The translations under genes and the position numbers were made by a program. The notes under the pieces were generated by a model that worked only from the letters and a program-made list of their open reading frames with translations, was not told where the DNA came from and made no database searches. Of a stretch of 64,000 nt of DNA, positions 37,421-52,571 are shown in pieces; position 1 is the first letter of the stretch; each line of letters starts with the position of its first letter. Where the stretch lies: contig MCGE01000002.1 of assembly GCA_002105175.1 (NCBI GenBank), forward strand, positions 744,001-808,000, given 5' to 3'. The stretch comes from Absidia repens (taxonomy: Eukaryota; Mucoromycota; Mucoromycetes; Mucorales; Cunninghamellaceae).

Positions 37421-37754
37421 GGGCATACCAGTTTTTTTTTTTTTAATTTTTTTTTTTTTTTTTTTTTAACACAGACACCCGTTCGATGGAGCACTAAGGA
37501 CAAACGTTTGGCCCAAGGTGCTGCTCACCAATGCGCAAAAATGCCGAAGACGTCTATTCCCATCCTATGAAAACCAACACTTCACAACACCCCTCGATAC
37601 ACAATAAATACAAAGCTTCAGCAGAGCGTCAGAGCGTTTATTTAAAGGAAATAAAAACAAATGGTAAAGAGTTAAAGGATAACTGGAATATAAATGGGTG
37701 TAAGTGGGGGAGGAGAAGAGTGTCTAATCTATATGCGGGAGAGAGGGTTCTATT

Positions 37755-41056
<3,302 letters not shown>

Positions 41057-42489
41057 GTTGTATGCTTTCGGTGTGAAAGAAAAATGAAGTGCAAGTTGGC
41101 CGACAAAAAAATAAAAAAAAATAGTAAATTCACTCTCCGGTCATGTCTCATCTTCAGAAATGGTTTGTCGAATTCGCATTCTAAAATTCCAAGGAGAGAC
41201 GCACGGACCATAGTTCAGCCTTGATTTACACTGTTCAGTACTGTACAAATAAAATTGGGTCTATATTTACGTCGGCGGTGATGGGGAGGGAAGGATTGCG
41301 TACACTTGTCTCCACTATGACAGAAAATAAAATACAACTACGCAGAACTAATTTGGGCATGTTTGACCCAAGCTTGACTAAAACATATATATTATGTAGC
41401 ATTCATGAAATTCCGAAATGATGAAGATATTTGCTGTTATTGTTATGGTTTTTACTTTATTTATTTTCATATAGAGTATATGGCAAGAAAATTGTCAAAG
41501 ACTCTCTAAAGAAGGGAATATGATAAAAGTGCCTGAGCATACCAACATTGGCGCCACTGTTTCTCTTAATTTGGCAATATAGATTAAAATGGTCAATGTT
41601 GGTGTCTTCCCACTGCATAATATTGTTGGTGTTGATCATTCATAATAAATCTGGCTAGATTAAATGTACACATATGATAAATCACGGGTTTTTTATGCTG
41701 ACTAACAAAAATTCAAGATCTCAAATTCACTTGTTTCGACCAAGCAACGATGAGGATCTGAAATATGGTAGAGAAATTAAAAGTGCCGCCAACTCCGAAC
41801 ATTCGCCATTCTGTCTAGGCCATTGCACGTGCGCCATGATCAGATATTATAAAAAGGCTGTGCTACACTTAAGAGCACCATACATTTATGTCTTTTGATC
41901 TAGGGATAAAAATGAGAGTATTTAAATTAGTGTGAAAAAAATTGCACGGGTACAATGAATGGGGACCCTTGTGGTAAGTGCCAAAAAAAAAAAAAAAGAG
42001 ATCGTTGCTGGTCTGTGTGTGGTGGCAATCTTGGAACCAAAAAAAAGTCAGCATATCAAATGGAATGTCCGCCCGTGCCACACAAACTGGAAAATCATTC
42101 GCAAATCTTCAGGTACCACAAATTGTGTCTTTTTTTTAAAAAGTTACGACATCGGATAGGCATATAATCACTACACAACACACACGCACACACTCTCCAA
42201 AAAACCAAAAAAAAAAAAGAGGGGACAACACATTGGATTATAGGGTCACGATAAAAATAAAAATAATCTTTATTGTAAAAAAAATATACAACAATATAAA
42301 TAAACCAAGTAATGTACAGATGACTTCTCATCAAAATAAAATATAATATATATATAAAACTATTACTATATGAAACGAAGTAGACTTGACCACCATATTG
42401 ACAATAATAACGATCAAAGTTTTTCAAAAACAAAAAAAAAGAGTGTGTTTGTCTACCAGGATCATCATCATCATCATCATCACCATAGA
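41057..42489. other. Intergenic, no gene recognised
   Basis: 1.4 kb containing the AFG2 promoter side and the 3' UTR of the bZIP gene. A promoter-like cluster (GCACGTGC E-box near 41827, then TATTATAAAAAGG near 41845) has no gene attached that I can identify. Confidence 0.4.
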
Positions 42490-43308
42490 TTATGATTTCA
42501 AAGAGGCAGAAGCTGTAGACAAAGGTGTGACCAAAGCAGGGTTTTTTTCAACCAAAAGCGCCCGGAGCCATTTTGCTTCGAGTTCCAATTCTTGACAGCG
42601 TTTTTCCAAGGCTTCAGTTTTTGATGTCATTTCCTTGACGGTTTGTTGTAAGGCTTGCTCCCGTAGTTTCTTCTTTTGTCGGAAGCGTGCGCTGGCAGCC
42701 GTGTTGCGTCGTCTTTTATCTTCATCCATCCCCACCTTGGTTTTTGGAGCATTGCCAATATCTTCTTGGTGTTGGGACAGTTGTTTCGTAGTGTCATTCA
42801 ATAAGGTTGATTCGTTTGTAAACAGCGAGTCCGTCGTCGAGTGTACATCGAAGGTTGGTGCAGTCATTGTGGAGCAGGCACTCGTGGGGGAAGCATAAAG
42901 ATCAGGAGACATCATGGGAATTAAGGAAGGATGATGTTGCTTGATAGGATTGTTAGCTGAAGGAGTAACCATGTCAGTAACCAAAGAATGCTGATGATCT
43001 ATTGAGAGGAAATCATGGTAAGAGTCGCATTATTATTTTTTTTTTTTTTTTTTTTTGATGTTCACAACAAATAGTAAATATATGATCAAGCCACACTTAC
43101 CAAAATTGTTGAAATCATTCAATACACCATAAACACTATCGGTATGGGTAGACGATTTGAGAGGGTCGTCCAGCAAAGCAGAGCCAGGCGTGGAATCAAA
43201 TTTGAATTGAGCATTGGCCCAAAGTGCAAGTTCATCAGTAACATCTTCCTCAGACACTGGAATTGACGGATCGTCACTGAGTATATTCAAAGAAGATATG
43301 TACGACAT
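42490..43308 (-). CDS. bZIP transcription factor (Cys-3/Zip1-like)
   Basis: Predicted nuclear bZIP regulator of 238 aa in two exons, 43308-43101 and 42998-42490 (phase-1 GT-AG intron containing a 21-nt poly(T) in plus orientation). The basic region at about residues 163-185 reads DKRRRNTAASARFRQKKK, with the N-x7-R signature, followed by a leucine zipper (LEKRCQELELEAKWLRALLV) to about residue 225. This NTAASARFR form is that of the fungal Cys-3/Met4-related and S. pombe Zip1 group, which control sulphur assimilation or stress. The acidic N-terminus (SEEDVTDELALWANAQF) looks like an activation region. Function within that group is not determinable here. Confidence 0.87.
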
Positions 43309-43831
43309 CTGAATAGCTAAAAAAAAAAGGAAAAAAAAAAAGAAAAGAAAGAGAAATTAATTTGCGCCTTTGAAGCGAATAAAAGTGAAACGCGGAGTTA
43401 TAAAAAAACCGAGAACTTGAATTCAAAAGAATTGTGTATCACCAGAACGCCCGGATAAACGTCTGAAGATCGATGATTACCGACATATGATATATATTAT
43501 AGTATATAAATAATTGACATAAAATAAGGTATAAAAAACAAACAAAGATAAAAAGGCCAACGGATAACACACACACAACACATCACAATAAATAAAGACA
43601 ATATGATGGATTATTTTTCTTTTTATTGATGATATGTACAAAAAAACAAAAAATAAAATAAAAAAGGATTGGAAGTATGTATAGAATATATGGTCGTGGG
43701 AGAGAAGGGGGGATAGTGTAAAGAGAGAGAGAGAGAATAATATATATATATATAATCAACTAAAATATAAACTATGTATATAACTTCATCTATCCAAAGA
43801 TCACCAAAGTGGTGGCACCAGCGTTTGTTCA
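43309..43831. other. Intergenic between bZIP promoter and HMG gene 3' end
   Basis: Upstream region of the bZIP gene plus 3' UTR of the HMG gene. Contains a GA/TA microsatellite at about 43721-43756; no gene seen. Confidence 0.45.
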
Positions 43832-46800
43832 TTAGATTGGATCGATAGCAGGAGAAGGCGGTGTTGCTGGGACGTGAAGCTGTTGTAGGTTTCCTACAGA
43901 GCTATTATCATGATGATGCATGATGGATGTCAGAGAAGGAGTACTTGATTGATGCTGGTGTAAGCTGTTCGAAGACAAATGAAGACGTTCCCGTACAGAT
44001 GTTGGTATCGCCGCTGTTGAAGCAGGAGCGACTATACAATTCCCATTGGTCGACGTTGACGCTGATGGTATGGGGGTGGTAGAGTGATTTCGGGGGTTGA
44101 CCATTTGTGCCACAGTAGCAATCGTATGACTATCTAGTTCGGTAGGTGACGCAGGCCGGGAGGAAGCCAAAGCAGAATGAAGCCGAGAAACAGGTTTGTA
44201 AGAGTGTTTGTTGTAGTGCATGTTGCTGCTTCTTTGGTGTTGTCGAGTATGCTGATCCATATCAGTATGATGTTGATGAAGGTGGCTATAGTCCATATGA
44301 TCGTGTATGCTGTTGGGGACCAATGCTTCCTTTCCATTTGCCAATGACAATGTTTCTGATGGGTGATGCTCATCCTTGAAAGATCCCGCCGTTGTGCTAG
44401 AAGCCAATGAAGGTATACTTGATTTTTTCATTTGACCCATTGACGAAGCATCATTCGTATATCCATTGTTGCTGTCATTACGCCCATCCATAGTGTGATC
44501 CATCCATTCATTTTTGTGTTGCTGTTGCTGCCGCTCCGACATTTCCTTTTGTTCTTGAGCCAGATTGAAATCTTCCATTTCCTTTGCATATCGAGCCTTG
44601 TCCGCTTGCGCTTTATCTACCCATGGTTTCTTGTCTTCGTCTGTCATTTTCTTCCATTGTTCCGCAATAACTTTGCTGATCATACCAACGTTGCTTTTTG
44701 GATGTTGTCGTACTGCTTCAGGTCGCGCATAGGATGCAAAGAAGAGAAATCCAGACATGGGGTGTTTTGGTCCAAGTGGGTTTTTGTGCTTTTTCTTTTT
44801 GCGTCCACGGGGATCAGGGAATCGTCGCTGCTGCTGTTTCGTACTGTCTTTTGCTGTTGATGTTGCTATCAAGGTACTAGTGGTGCCGTTCTGAAGTGAG
44901 GACGATGATGCTGGATCACTGGATTGGTTTGGGTTATCCCCTAAGGTGTCATTGGTAGCAGTATTGTTGTTGGCGTCTATCCCAGATGCATTGAGTTGAT
45001 CAGTATCCTCCAACGTTTTCTTGCGCTTTTTTGACGGCCGAGAGCGATATCCAGCTTGGGCCAGTTCTGTTCTAGATCTACGGCTATAGACATAATTGGG
45101 GTGGTCCTCCAAGTGCTGTTGCTTCAACTTCGCTGCTGCATTGATGTAACCATCTTTGGTATCCTGATAACATAAGAAAAGAGAAGTAAGTAAATGATAG
45201 CCTTTCTATTTTCTATATTAGACATGTCACTCTTTTTAATTTGGTTACCTGAGGTAAGTCATGCCAACTTCGACTAATCAATTTGCTGATCAGCGCTACT
45301 GTCAGATTTTCATTCTGGTCCAATAGTTTTCGTCGCATTTCCCGGTTGAATAACAGGTACGCATTGGGTGGTCGCTTTAGCCGTTCAGTTTTTTCCCCAA
45401 CGAAAGAGCTGTTGTTGTTGTTGTTGTTGTTGCTGCTGTTGCCGTTGTTGTTTGTATGGTAGCCTGCCAAAGTCGCTTGGTCCAATGCATTAGCCTCTGC
45501 AGCGCCAGATAAACTCGCCACGTTCAATGGGCGTTGAGACGATGGAGAGGAGAAAGACGGAGAGAGATCACTGTTGGTAAGGGACTCCCTTTTCGATTGT
45601 TGATCACCGCTACCAGTACCATCAGATGTCACACTTTCATCATCCACTGCAATGGTCATAGCGATTGAGTTGTCCCTAGTTGTTCGAGATCCTGATGAAG
45701 TAGAGCCTGCAAAATCGTTAAACGGTAAATCAAAGGTAGGAGGTAAGTTCGGTTGATGTTGGTTGTGAAGATGGTGATTTTGGTGTCCTTGGTGGTCAGA
45801 AGTAGAACGTGATCCATCGTTTATGGTAGACATAGTCGTAAAAGTAATCGATGGAGTATCGGCATTAGTCAAGAGCGACGTATTCGTGTTGTGTGTTGAT
45901 GTGCTGTCGTTTGGAAGTTCTGCCCTGATCCTATCCGCCTTGCGCTTGTACCAATCACGTTCTTCCTATAATAGTGATATCAAACCCAGTCAATAAAAAA
46001 AATCCAAACAAATTCTAAACATCCTATCTTCAAATACTATTGCGTCCTTACCTGAGTTAAAGCTTTCCAATCATCACCTAGCTGTCTATTGATATCAGTA
46101 TTTCGCGCGTTAGGTTTGCCCTGTTTCAGAATTTGGCGCCGGGCGGAACAGAAGACGAAAAACGCATTTGGTGATCTTCTTTTCCCAGTTTGCTGTTTCT
46201 GTGGTCGCTGTTGAGTTGATTTTTTCGATTTCTTCTTTATCATGGTAGATTGCTGTTTGCTTGAGCTGAGAGTAGAATAATTGCTCAACTTGTTGATAGT
46301 ATCGCCAGATGATGCCACCATAGCTGAGTTAGATCCGTTATCAAAATCTGCCCTGAGTTTTTCTTCATCGCTGCCCTGTTGATCCAGACTTGTGCATGTG
46401 TCCTTGTTGTTGTAATTATCGTTTGGAGAGAATGATATGGGTAATAATGAATGCATGTCGCTGATTCGTGGTGACGATGATGACGACGACGATGTCCATT
46501 GATTTGAATGTCGCTGTACTTCCAAGTTATGAGTTGGTGTCGTGGTGGTGGCGGTAGTGGTAGATGAATGCATACCATATTCGACATTATCAATTCTTGA
46601 GGATGATAGCAGGTCAGACATAGGGGCAAAGTTGGATCCATCCGGAACGCCATTAGCATCTACAAAGAAAAAAATTAATGTTAGTTTTGCATTTTCCTTT
46701 CCTTTTATCTCCACCATGTTATCGTTACCTTGGTATATCTCTGAATCATTTGGGTGTTTGGATATGGAGGGTGCTCCACGAGGTGAAGATGCAGATGAGT

Positions 46801-47850
46801 TGCTGTAGATAGCATTGGTGCTTTTTTGAAAAGTAGAATTTTGAGTATACCATGTCATCTAACAAAAAATGCGGAAGAAAAAAAATAGAGTTGAGTAAAA
46901 AACATTCCGACATGCAAGTTTTTCTTTTCACTAACCTGGCTAGAGTTCATTGGATGAGATTGATAGGCAGCAACAGCAGCGGCTCTAACAGCAGCATGTT
47001 CAGCAGTGGCTATGGAGTTGTGACGGTGTTGAGAAGAATGATGATGATAGGGCAGCAAAGAATGTGGAGTATCAGAATAAGATCGAGAATAAGGATGTTT
47101 GGTAGCACGATGGTTGTCCCTTTCATCATGGAAGTTGGAAAGTTCTGAATGAGGTGTTAATTGTTGATGCGGGTGTTGATGTTGGTGTTGGTGTTGGTGA
47201 TGTTGCTGTGGTGGATACTGATGCTGCTTCATACTGTTTTGTTGGCCGTTGAGAGTTACCATTCCTTGACTACCAGCACGATGGTCTTGATTCTGATTGG
47301 TCGGTAACGTCACAGGAGGAATCACTTGACTTGGCATGGTGCGAACAGACGATCCATCGGTATGTAAGTCCATATAGATGTTGGTCAATGGGTGGATAAG
47401 TGAAGAGGGAGGCGTTGTTGACGATGTATAGGAGATAGTATTGCTGTCGTCGTCATGGCTGCCGTTGTTTGTTGTATCGTTGTTGCTGGTGGCTGTGGGT
47501 AAAGTAGAATACAAAGGAGACGAAGTATAATCCATAGATGCCGGTTTATGTGATGATTTTCCTTGTCGCGTCCACAGTTCTTTACTTTCAGGTCCAGGTA
47601 TCTGTTGTTGGTATGTGATGTCTGATCGCGTAGTTGGTTCAGTGTTTGTTGCTGAGTAGTGTTTTTGTCGGCGTTGATCATCAAACGTCCATGGCGTACT
47701 CGGATGCACGAAAGGATTTTCCTGACCGGATAATTCGTAAAGTGATAAAGGAGTTGGTGTATGTGGTACGTTATGTTTCGCCAATAGAGTGGTGCCATCC
47801 ATGTCATGAGCTGGTATATATTCACCATCGCCTACTTTCCACTGGGACAT
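43832..47850 (-). CDS. Triple HMG-box protein, 1233 aa
   Basis: Large predicted DNA-binding regulator. Exons: 47850-46936, 46858-46729, 46659-46052, 45965-45249 and 45163-43832; phases 0, 1, 0 and 0. The N-terminal 500 residues are disordered and rich in H, Q, S and T. HMG box 1 lies at about 506-572 (RRSPNAFFVFCSARRQILKQ ... NRQLGDDWKALTQ|EERDWYKRK). Box 2 lies at about 745-815 (RLKRPPNAYLLFNREMRRKL ... SRSWHDLPQ|DTKDGY, then HPNYVYSRRSR), which is MATA/SOX-like. Box 3 lies at about 920-985 (KHPMSGFLFFASYARPEAVR ... IAEQWKKMTDEDKKPW), more HMGB/UBF-like and preceded by a lysine-rich patch. Bars mark introns, at the same place and phase in boxes 1 and 2. The tail is S/T/H-rich. Three boxes in one fungal protein is unusual. 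It is not the sexM/sexP gene, since the flanking genes differ. Confidence 0.85.
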
Positions 47851-48440
47851 GGTCTATAAACAACAATTGCAACATGAATCATAATTTAGTATACCATATA
47901 AACATCTTATGAACAAGGGGTTGCTTACCTTTTACTTAGCAATCAAGACAAAGAATAAGCAAAAAGGCAAGATAGATAGTAAAGAATAAAGCAGGACAAG
48001 ATATTGATTTCAAAAAGGGATGATGAACAAAAGAAAAGAAAGCAACAGAATAAATTTTCTGGCATGGAAAATAAAAAGGGAAAAAACAGGGAGAGAAAAA
48101 AAAGAAAAGTGAGAGAAAAAAGAAACAGCGTGCTCTTTTTTTTTTTTTTGTGCGCCCGGTCTTTATTGGGTAACCCTTGAGTTGTCAGCCCATCCCCCTT
48201 TCTATCTCTCCCTCCTAGCACTCATCTCAGATTTTATCAAATGACCCTTTTGTTGCCTTTATTGGTTTGTGCCACCGTTTGTCTTGATTTTAGCCTCTGA
48301 CGCTCAGGATGAAAACTTTATCGGTGTTTTAACTACACTCAAAAAGAGCTGAAGATGGAGAAATATAAAAGATCATGGCCAAAGCTCCGCCTTTTTTTTT
48401 TCCTCTTTTTTTTTCGTTTTACTAAACTATATCAAACAAC
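47851..48440. promoter_or_regulatory. Divergent upstream region of the HMG and FAHD1 genes
   Basis: 590 nt between outward-facing starts; contains both promoters. T-rich tracts at 48134-48150 and 48391-48416; no gene seen. Confidence 0.45.
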
Positions 48441-49600
48441 ATGGCAAATGCGAAAAACTTCTTTACTAATGGTCGAAACATTATTGCCATCGGTCGAAAC
48501 TTTAGGTAAAAAAAAAAAACATAAAATAATCACGGAAAAGGTTCAAGTTACTTATCGTTCCTTTTCTGCTTGCTATAGTGAGCACGCCAAAGAGCTTGGA
48601 AACGCCGTTCCCACAGCACCATTTTACTTTTTGAAACCTACCTCATCTTATTTGGCAAATGGCGGTGTTATTGAAATACCAAGCGGTTGTGAAGTGCATC
48701 ATGAAAGTAAGTACAGGTGATAGTAAGCGTTGACCGATTCTCGGGAAAATTGACATGATTTTTGATTTTTGAATATTTTGTAGTTGAACTTGCAGTTGTC
48801 ATTGGTAAAACAGGCCGTGACATTAAAAAATCCGAAGCCACTGATTATATTGCAGGTAGGACTTGACGAAATATGGATCATTGAACGAAGCATTTACTGA
48901 CCACAATCTTCAGGTTATGCGTTAGCAATCGACTTGACCGCTAGAAATGTTCAGGTAATACGCTTGAAAATATAAAGATTTGATATAATGTACAATGAGT
49001 ACTAATGTTTGCAATATTTTAGGGTGAAGCAAAAAAGAAAGGATTGCCTTGGGCTACTGCAAAAGGATTTGACACCTTTACTCCAATCAGGTACGCTTTG
49101 GGTACGATATAAACTACATCCTCGTCTATTGACATACGTTTTATTTTATTTTATTTTTGATTTAAGTGATTTTATTCCCAAGGAAAAAATTATGGATCCA
49201 TCCAATGTGACTCTTTGGCTTAAGGTAAACACAAAGAGTCGAAGAATGAAAGGGTTTGTATAACTGACTTATATCTTTATTATAGGTGAACGATGATTAT
49301 CGTCAAAATGGCAACACAAAGGATATGATTTTCAAGTAAGCCATTGTCTATTTTATGTATGTAAAAATTAATATGATTTCTCTGTTTTTTAGTGTGCCGT
49401 CACTCCTGGAATACGTGTCCTCAATTATGACTTTGCAAGTGGGCGATATTTTGCTGACTGGCACGCCCAAAGGTGTCGGTCCTATTGTCGCTGGGGATAT
49501 TATTACTTGTGGTCTTCGTGTAGGATCTGATGAAACGGATTTATTAGATATGAAGTTTGATGTTAGTGATCGCCAAAACAGCACTTACCGCTTTGAATAG
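48441..49600 (+). CDS. FAHD1-type acylpyruvase / oxaloacetate decarboxylase
   Basis: Fumarylacetoacetate-hydrolase-fold enzyme of 229 aa, of the mitochondrial/cytosolic FAHD1 group that hydrolyses acylpyruvates and decarboxylates oxaloacetate. Eight exons: 48441-48505, 48579-48706, 48784-48855, 48914-48954, 49023-49090, 49167-49224, 49286-49335 and 49393-49600; every junction keeps phase. The N-terminus MANAKNFFTNGRNIIAIGRN is typical. Metal-site residues are seen in SGCEVHHEIELAVVIGK (the E-x-E pair) and AIDLTARNVQ (Asp). KGFDTFTPIS, LWLKVNDDYRQNGNTKDMIF and GDILLTGTPKGVGPIVAGD are family blocks. It is followed head to tail by cyanase after 182 nt. Confidence 0.92.
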
Positions 49601-49782
49601 TGGGTACAGGTGCGCAATGTATATTTTTTTAAAACGCCGTTTTTTAGCCTCCGCGCATGATTCGAATAAAAAACTCTCACGTTCCGTGTTCCAAAATATT
49701 TTTTACTTTTGTCTTTCGTTCTTACTTTTTTTTACCTTAACTCCCCACTCTTCTTCTTCATTCTTTTTTAAATATATATAGC

Positions 49783-50620
49783 ATGTCGGTAAGTGTCTGT
49801 ATATATAGACATATTTGAAAAATACAAATAATCACATGTTACGCTTTGTACCAACCTTTCTTTTTCTTTTTACTTCTGTCCCCAATAGTCTCATCCTATC
49901 AAGTTATCAGCCCTTCAAACGCGTCTATTTCAAGCCAAGGCCGAACGCAAAAAGAGGTCCTATTTTGTTGTTGTCATTGCTTCACAAAAAGTATATTAAC
50001 ATGATTTTATTTTTTAGTTTTGAAGATATTGGCAAGCAACTCGGTCGAGATGAAATCTACGTGGCTGCCATCTTTTATGGACAAGTAAAAAAAAAAAAAA
50101 GAGAATGCTATGCTTGGTAACGCTACTTTGTTCTAATGACTTTGTGTATTTATTCTAGGCAAAACCCACCTTGGACGAAATAGAAAAACTATCAAAATAT
50201 CTCAATATCCCTGCAGCTCACCTACTTGCGGAATTTGGCCCCCAGTTTTACCCTGATCGTGGCGGTTTGATGTCCATTCCTCCCACAGACCCTGTACTTT
50301 ATCGACTATACGAAATGATTCAAGTATATGGATACCCCATTAAAGCTATTATTCATGAAAAGGTATGTACTATACACACGGTGGAAAATAAGATGCTATG
50401 ATTACTGACTTTTCTCTTCAAGTTTGGCGACGGTATCATGTCTGCTATTGATTTCTCAGCTAGTGTTGAAAAGGTAAATAATGCAATTGATAGATCCATA
50501 TGCTTAATGATTTGTTGATGCTAACTACTTTCGTTATTTTCTCTGCAGGTGGAAGACCCAAAGGGTGACCGAGTCAAGCTTGTGCTAGATGGTAAATTCC
50601 TTCCTTACAAAAAATGGTAG
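49783..50620 (+). CDS. cynS: Cyanate hydratase (cyanase)
   Basis: Decomposes cyanate with bicarbonate to ammonia and CO2. 155 aa from exons 49783-49788, 49889-49956, 50018-50084, 50159-50362, 50423-50473 and 50549-50620. The first coding exon holds only ATG TCG; the second donor is the weak GTCCTA. The N-terminal helical domain has [20 protein letters not shown] and YVAAIFYGQ. The catalytic domain has [11 protein letters not shown] (Arg96, Glu99) and [17 protein letters not shown] (Ser122), matching the numbering of the E. coli catalytic triad R96/E99/S122. The C-terminus [11 protein letters not shown] is the family ending. Expected to be a cytosolic decamer. Complete catalytic set and normal length make this a secure call. 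Confidence 0.94.
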
Positions 50621-50924
50621 TGGTTGGTAGCAGTATCTTATTATTAGCATTAGTATGACGGTTTTAATGATGACTTTACTACTCATATTTTTAGTATTGA
50701 TTTGGTAGTACGTTATATACTATATTTTTGTCTTTTTAAATAAATATATTTTTTTTGTCATTTATATTACTGTCTTAAATTTTTTTGTATTTAGCTTGGT
50801 GTTTTCCTCCATTAATTTGACCAGCGTTTTCTGTGAGCTTTCACTATTGACAAGATAGCAATCTGCAGCTCGTTTTGCCACTGCCAATATACTACCTTGA
50901 AGAACGTGTACATACTAGGCGGGT

Positions 50925-51030
50925 TTAGTGGGGTTTTTTTACTGGTATGGAGGAGTCCTTGCCAAGGGCTAAATTGGGGTAGTGGGGATTCACAGTGCAG
51001 AGGTGGTTCTGACAGCTGGTTCTGACGGAG
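50925..51030 (+). repeat. Second repeat family, left copy
   Basis: Shares ordered blocks with 52420-52545 in the same orientation: TTTAGTGGGG, CTAAATTGGGG and TCACAGTGCAGAGGTGGTT (right copy TCACAGTGTAAAAGTGGTT). The blocks are diverged and short. Confidence 0.45.
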
Positions 51031-51083
51031 CGAAAATGGTCTGGGTGGTTTGCATTATCAAAAATTAAATTAACATTGCTTGT

Positions 51084-51369
51084 ATGATGCATGCCAAAGA
51101 TTTAGGTAATCCAGACACTAGTTTCCTCTTGTTTGCGAGCTTGAAGTTCTTGATGTTGATGCTTTGTACTAGAAAACTGACATCTTTTGAAAAGACGATT
51201 GGTTTTAATAACATAAAACAAGTTTGTAGTATCATTTTCAGTGAAGCATGCTCGCTGGAAAGGCTAGCCAATGAATTGATGAAGGCTTTTTCCGAAATTC
51301 GCAGCAAGGTGTCACCGAAATCGTCGTCGTATGTGGCATGATATTTTTAATTTATGTCTTGTCATATAC

Positions 51370-51411
<42 letters not shown>
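51084..51411 (+). pseudogene. ORF relic followed by a poly(A) tract
   Basis: An 85-codon open frame (GNPDTSFLLFASLKFLMLML, ending SEIRSKVSPKSSSYVA) is followed after 30 nt by an uninterrupted run of 41 A (51371-51411). The frame is the C-terminus of something unrecognised and is closed directly upstream. The layout resembles the 3' end of a retroposed transcript, but no AATAAA or target-site duplication was confirmed. Confidence 0.3.
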
Positions 51412-51413
<2 letters not shown>

Positions 51414-51439
51414 GTTGGTCTGATAGTAGAAAAAGGGTA

Positions 51440-52045
51440 TATATTTTATTGGAATTGTAAGAATATACTGTAAAAGTCAACAGCATTCAAGGGATCTAAT
51501 GGAACTAGCATGAGCGAGACTAATGGGAGATCTGGGGATTGTTCAACACTAATCTAATGGTTTCATCGTAAAATAGGAGTCAGTATACTGTATAAGGCAC
51601 AAGAAAGATTTGAAGTACATCAGATATTGAAACACAACCACAGTGAACACTAGCTAAAAGGAGTAACGGTAGTGAAAAAGGGAGCTATTGCTCATGACAT
51701 GATAGAGACGAATGGGACACATTTTTCACTGAAGCAATCAAAAGAGACATAATTTATTCAATTATAAATACAAACTATGCGCAAACAAACACTAAACTAA
51801 GCTAATGAAGACTCCAAAAGCGAACTATTGGTGGTCCTAAATCCTGAATCCAAAATGAAAGGGTTTCCCCATGCATCTTGTATTCCCTGATTTGAAAACC
51901 TTTCTAACCTAGACTTGACACTAATATATGTCCACTATCCCTGTAGAAGCCATAATTGTGTAGAATTGAAGAAGAAGAAAAGAAAAGAAAGAGAGCGAAA
52001 GGAAAAATGGGCGAAATAAAATATTCACGTGGGCGGAATTTAAAT
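51440..52045 (-). repeat. Dispersed CACGTG-head repeat, copy E
   Basis: Minus-strand copy. Head AAATTCCGCCCACGTGAATA (CACGTG at 52026-52031), then CGCTCTCTTTCTTTTC, GTCTAGGTTAGAAAGGTTTT, GGGAATACAAGATGCATGGG, GAAACCCTTTCATTTTGGAT and CTTCATTAGCTTAGTTTAGT. Extended similarity continues below 51720. Confidence 0.78.
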
Positions 52046-52419
52046 CAACTTCGTGGTTGTGTGGATTTGGTGGATTAAAAAAGGAACATTCTCTTATATT
52101 TCTTTTTCTGCATGTCTTCGTTTTTAACAATATTTAACACCATACAGCATAATCAACATGAAATTTCTCTTCTCGTGACATAGCTGTTAAAATGCTGTCA
52201 CAAGCCTTTGCTCTTTGGAATAATTTTCCACCAACGTAGAATAATCCGCCCTTTCACTAAGAATAGCTTGTCTCTCGGCGTGGAAGTGGTTGTCTCTTAC
52301 GTTATGTTTATTATAAAGTAGAAAAGTCTTTATTTATATGTCTTCAATACATGCCTTTAATAATTTTTAGCGAACAATAACAGTGTTTTTGGGTTATATA
52401 ACGTTATTGAAGGCTCATT

Positions 52420-52545
52420 TAGTGGGGCCTATGACTAAATTGGGGCATCTTTTTTATATGAGTTGGGTATGTAGGTGACCAGGAATCGATTCCATGCAGA
52501 ATTAATCGTGGCTCACAGTGTAAAAGTGGTTATTATGGTTGTTGG
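52420..52545 (+). repeat. Second repeat family, right copy
   Basis: Direct-orientation partner of 50925-51030 (see there). Together the two bracket copy E and the poly(A) ORF relic. Confidence 0.45.
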
Positions 52546-52571
52546 AAATTTCGGATAGACGAGATTATTTT

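Noticed and set aside
43832..47850. HMG gene as the mating-type (sexM/sexP) locus
   Set aside because: Mucoralean sex loci carry a single-box HMG gene flanked by a triose-phosphate transporter and an RNA helicase. Here the protein has three boxes and the neighbours are a bZIP factor and FAHD1.
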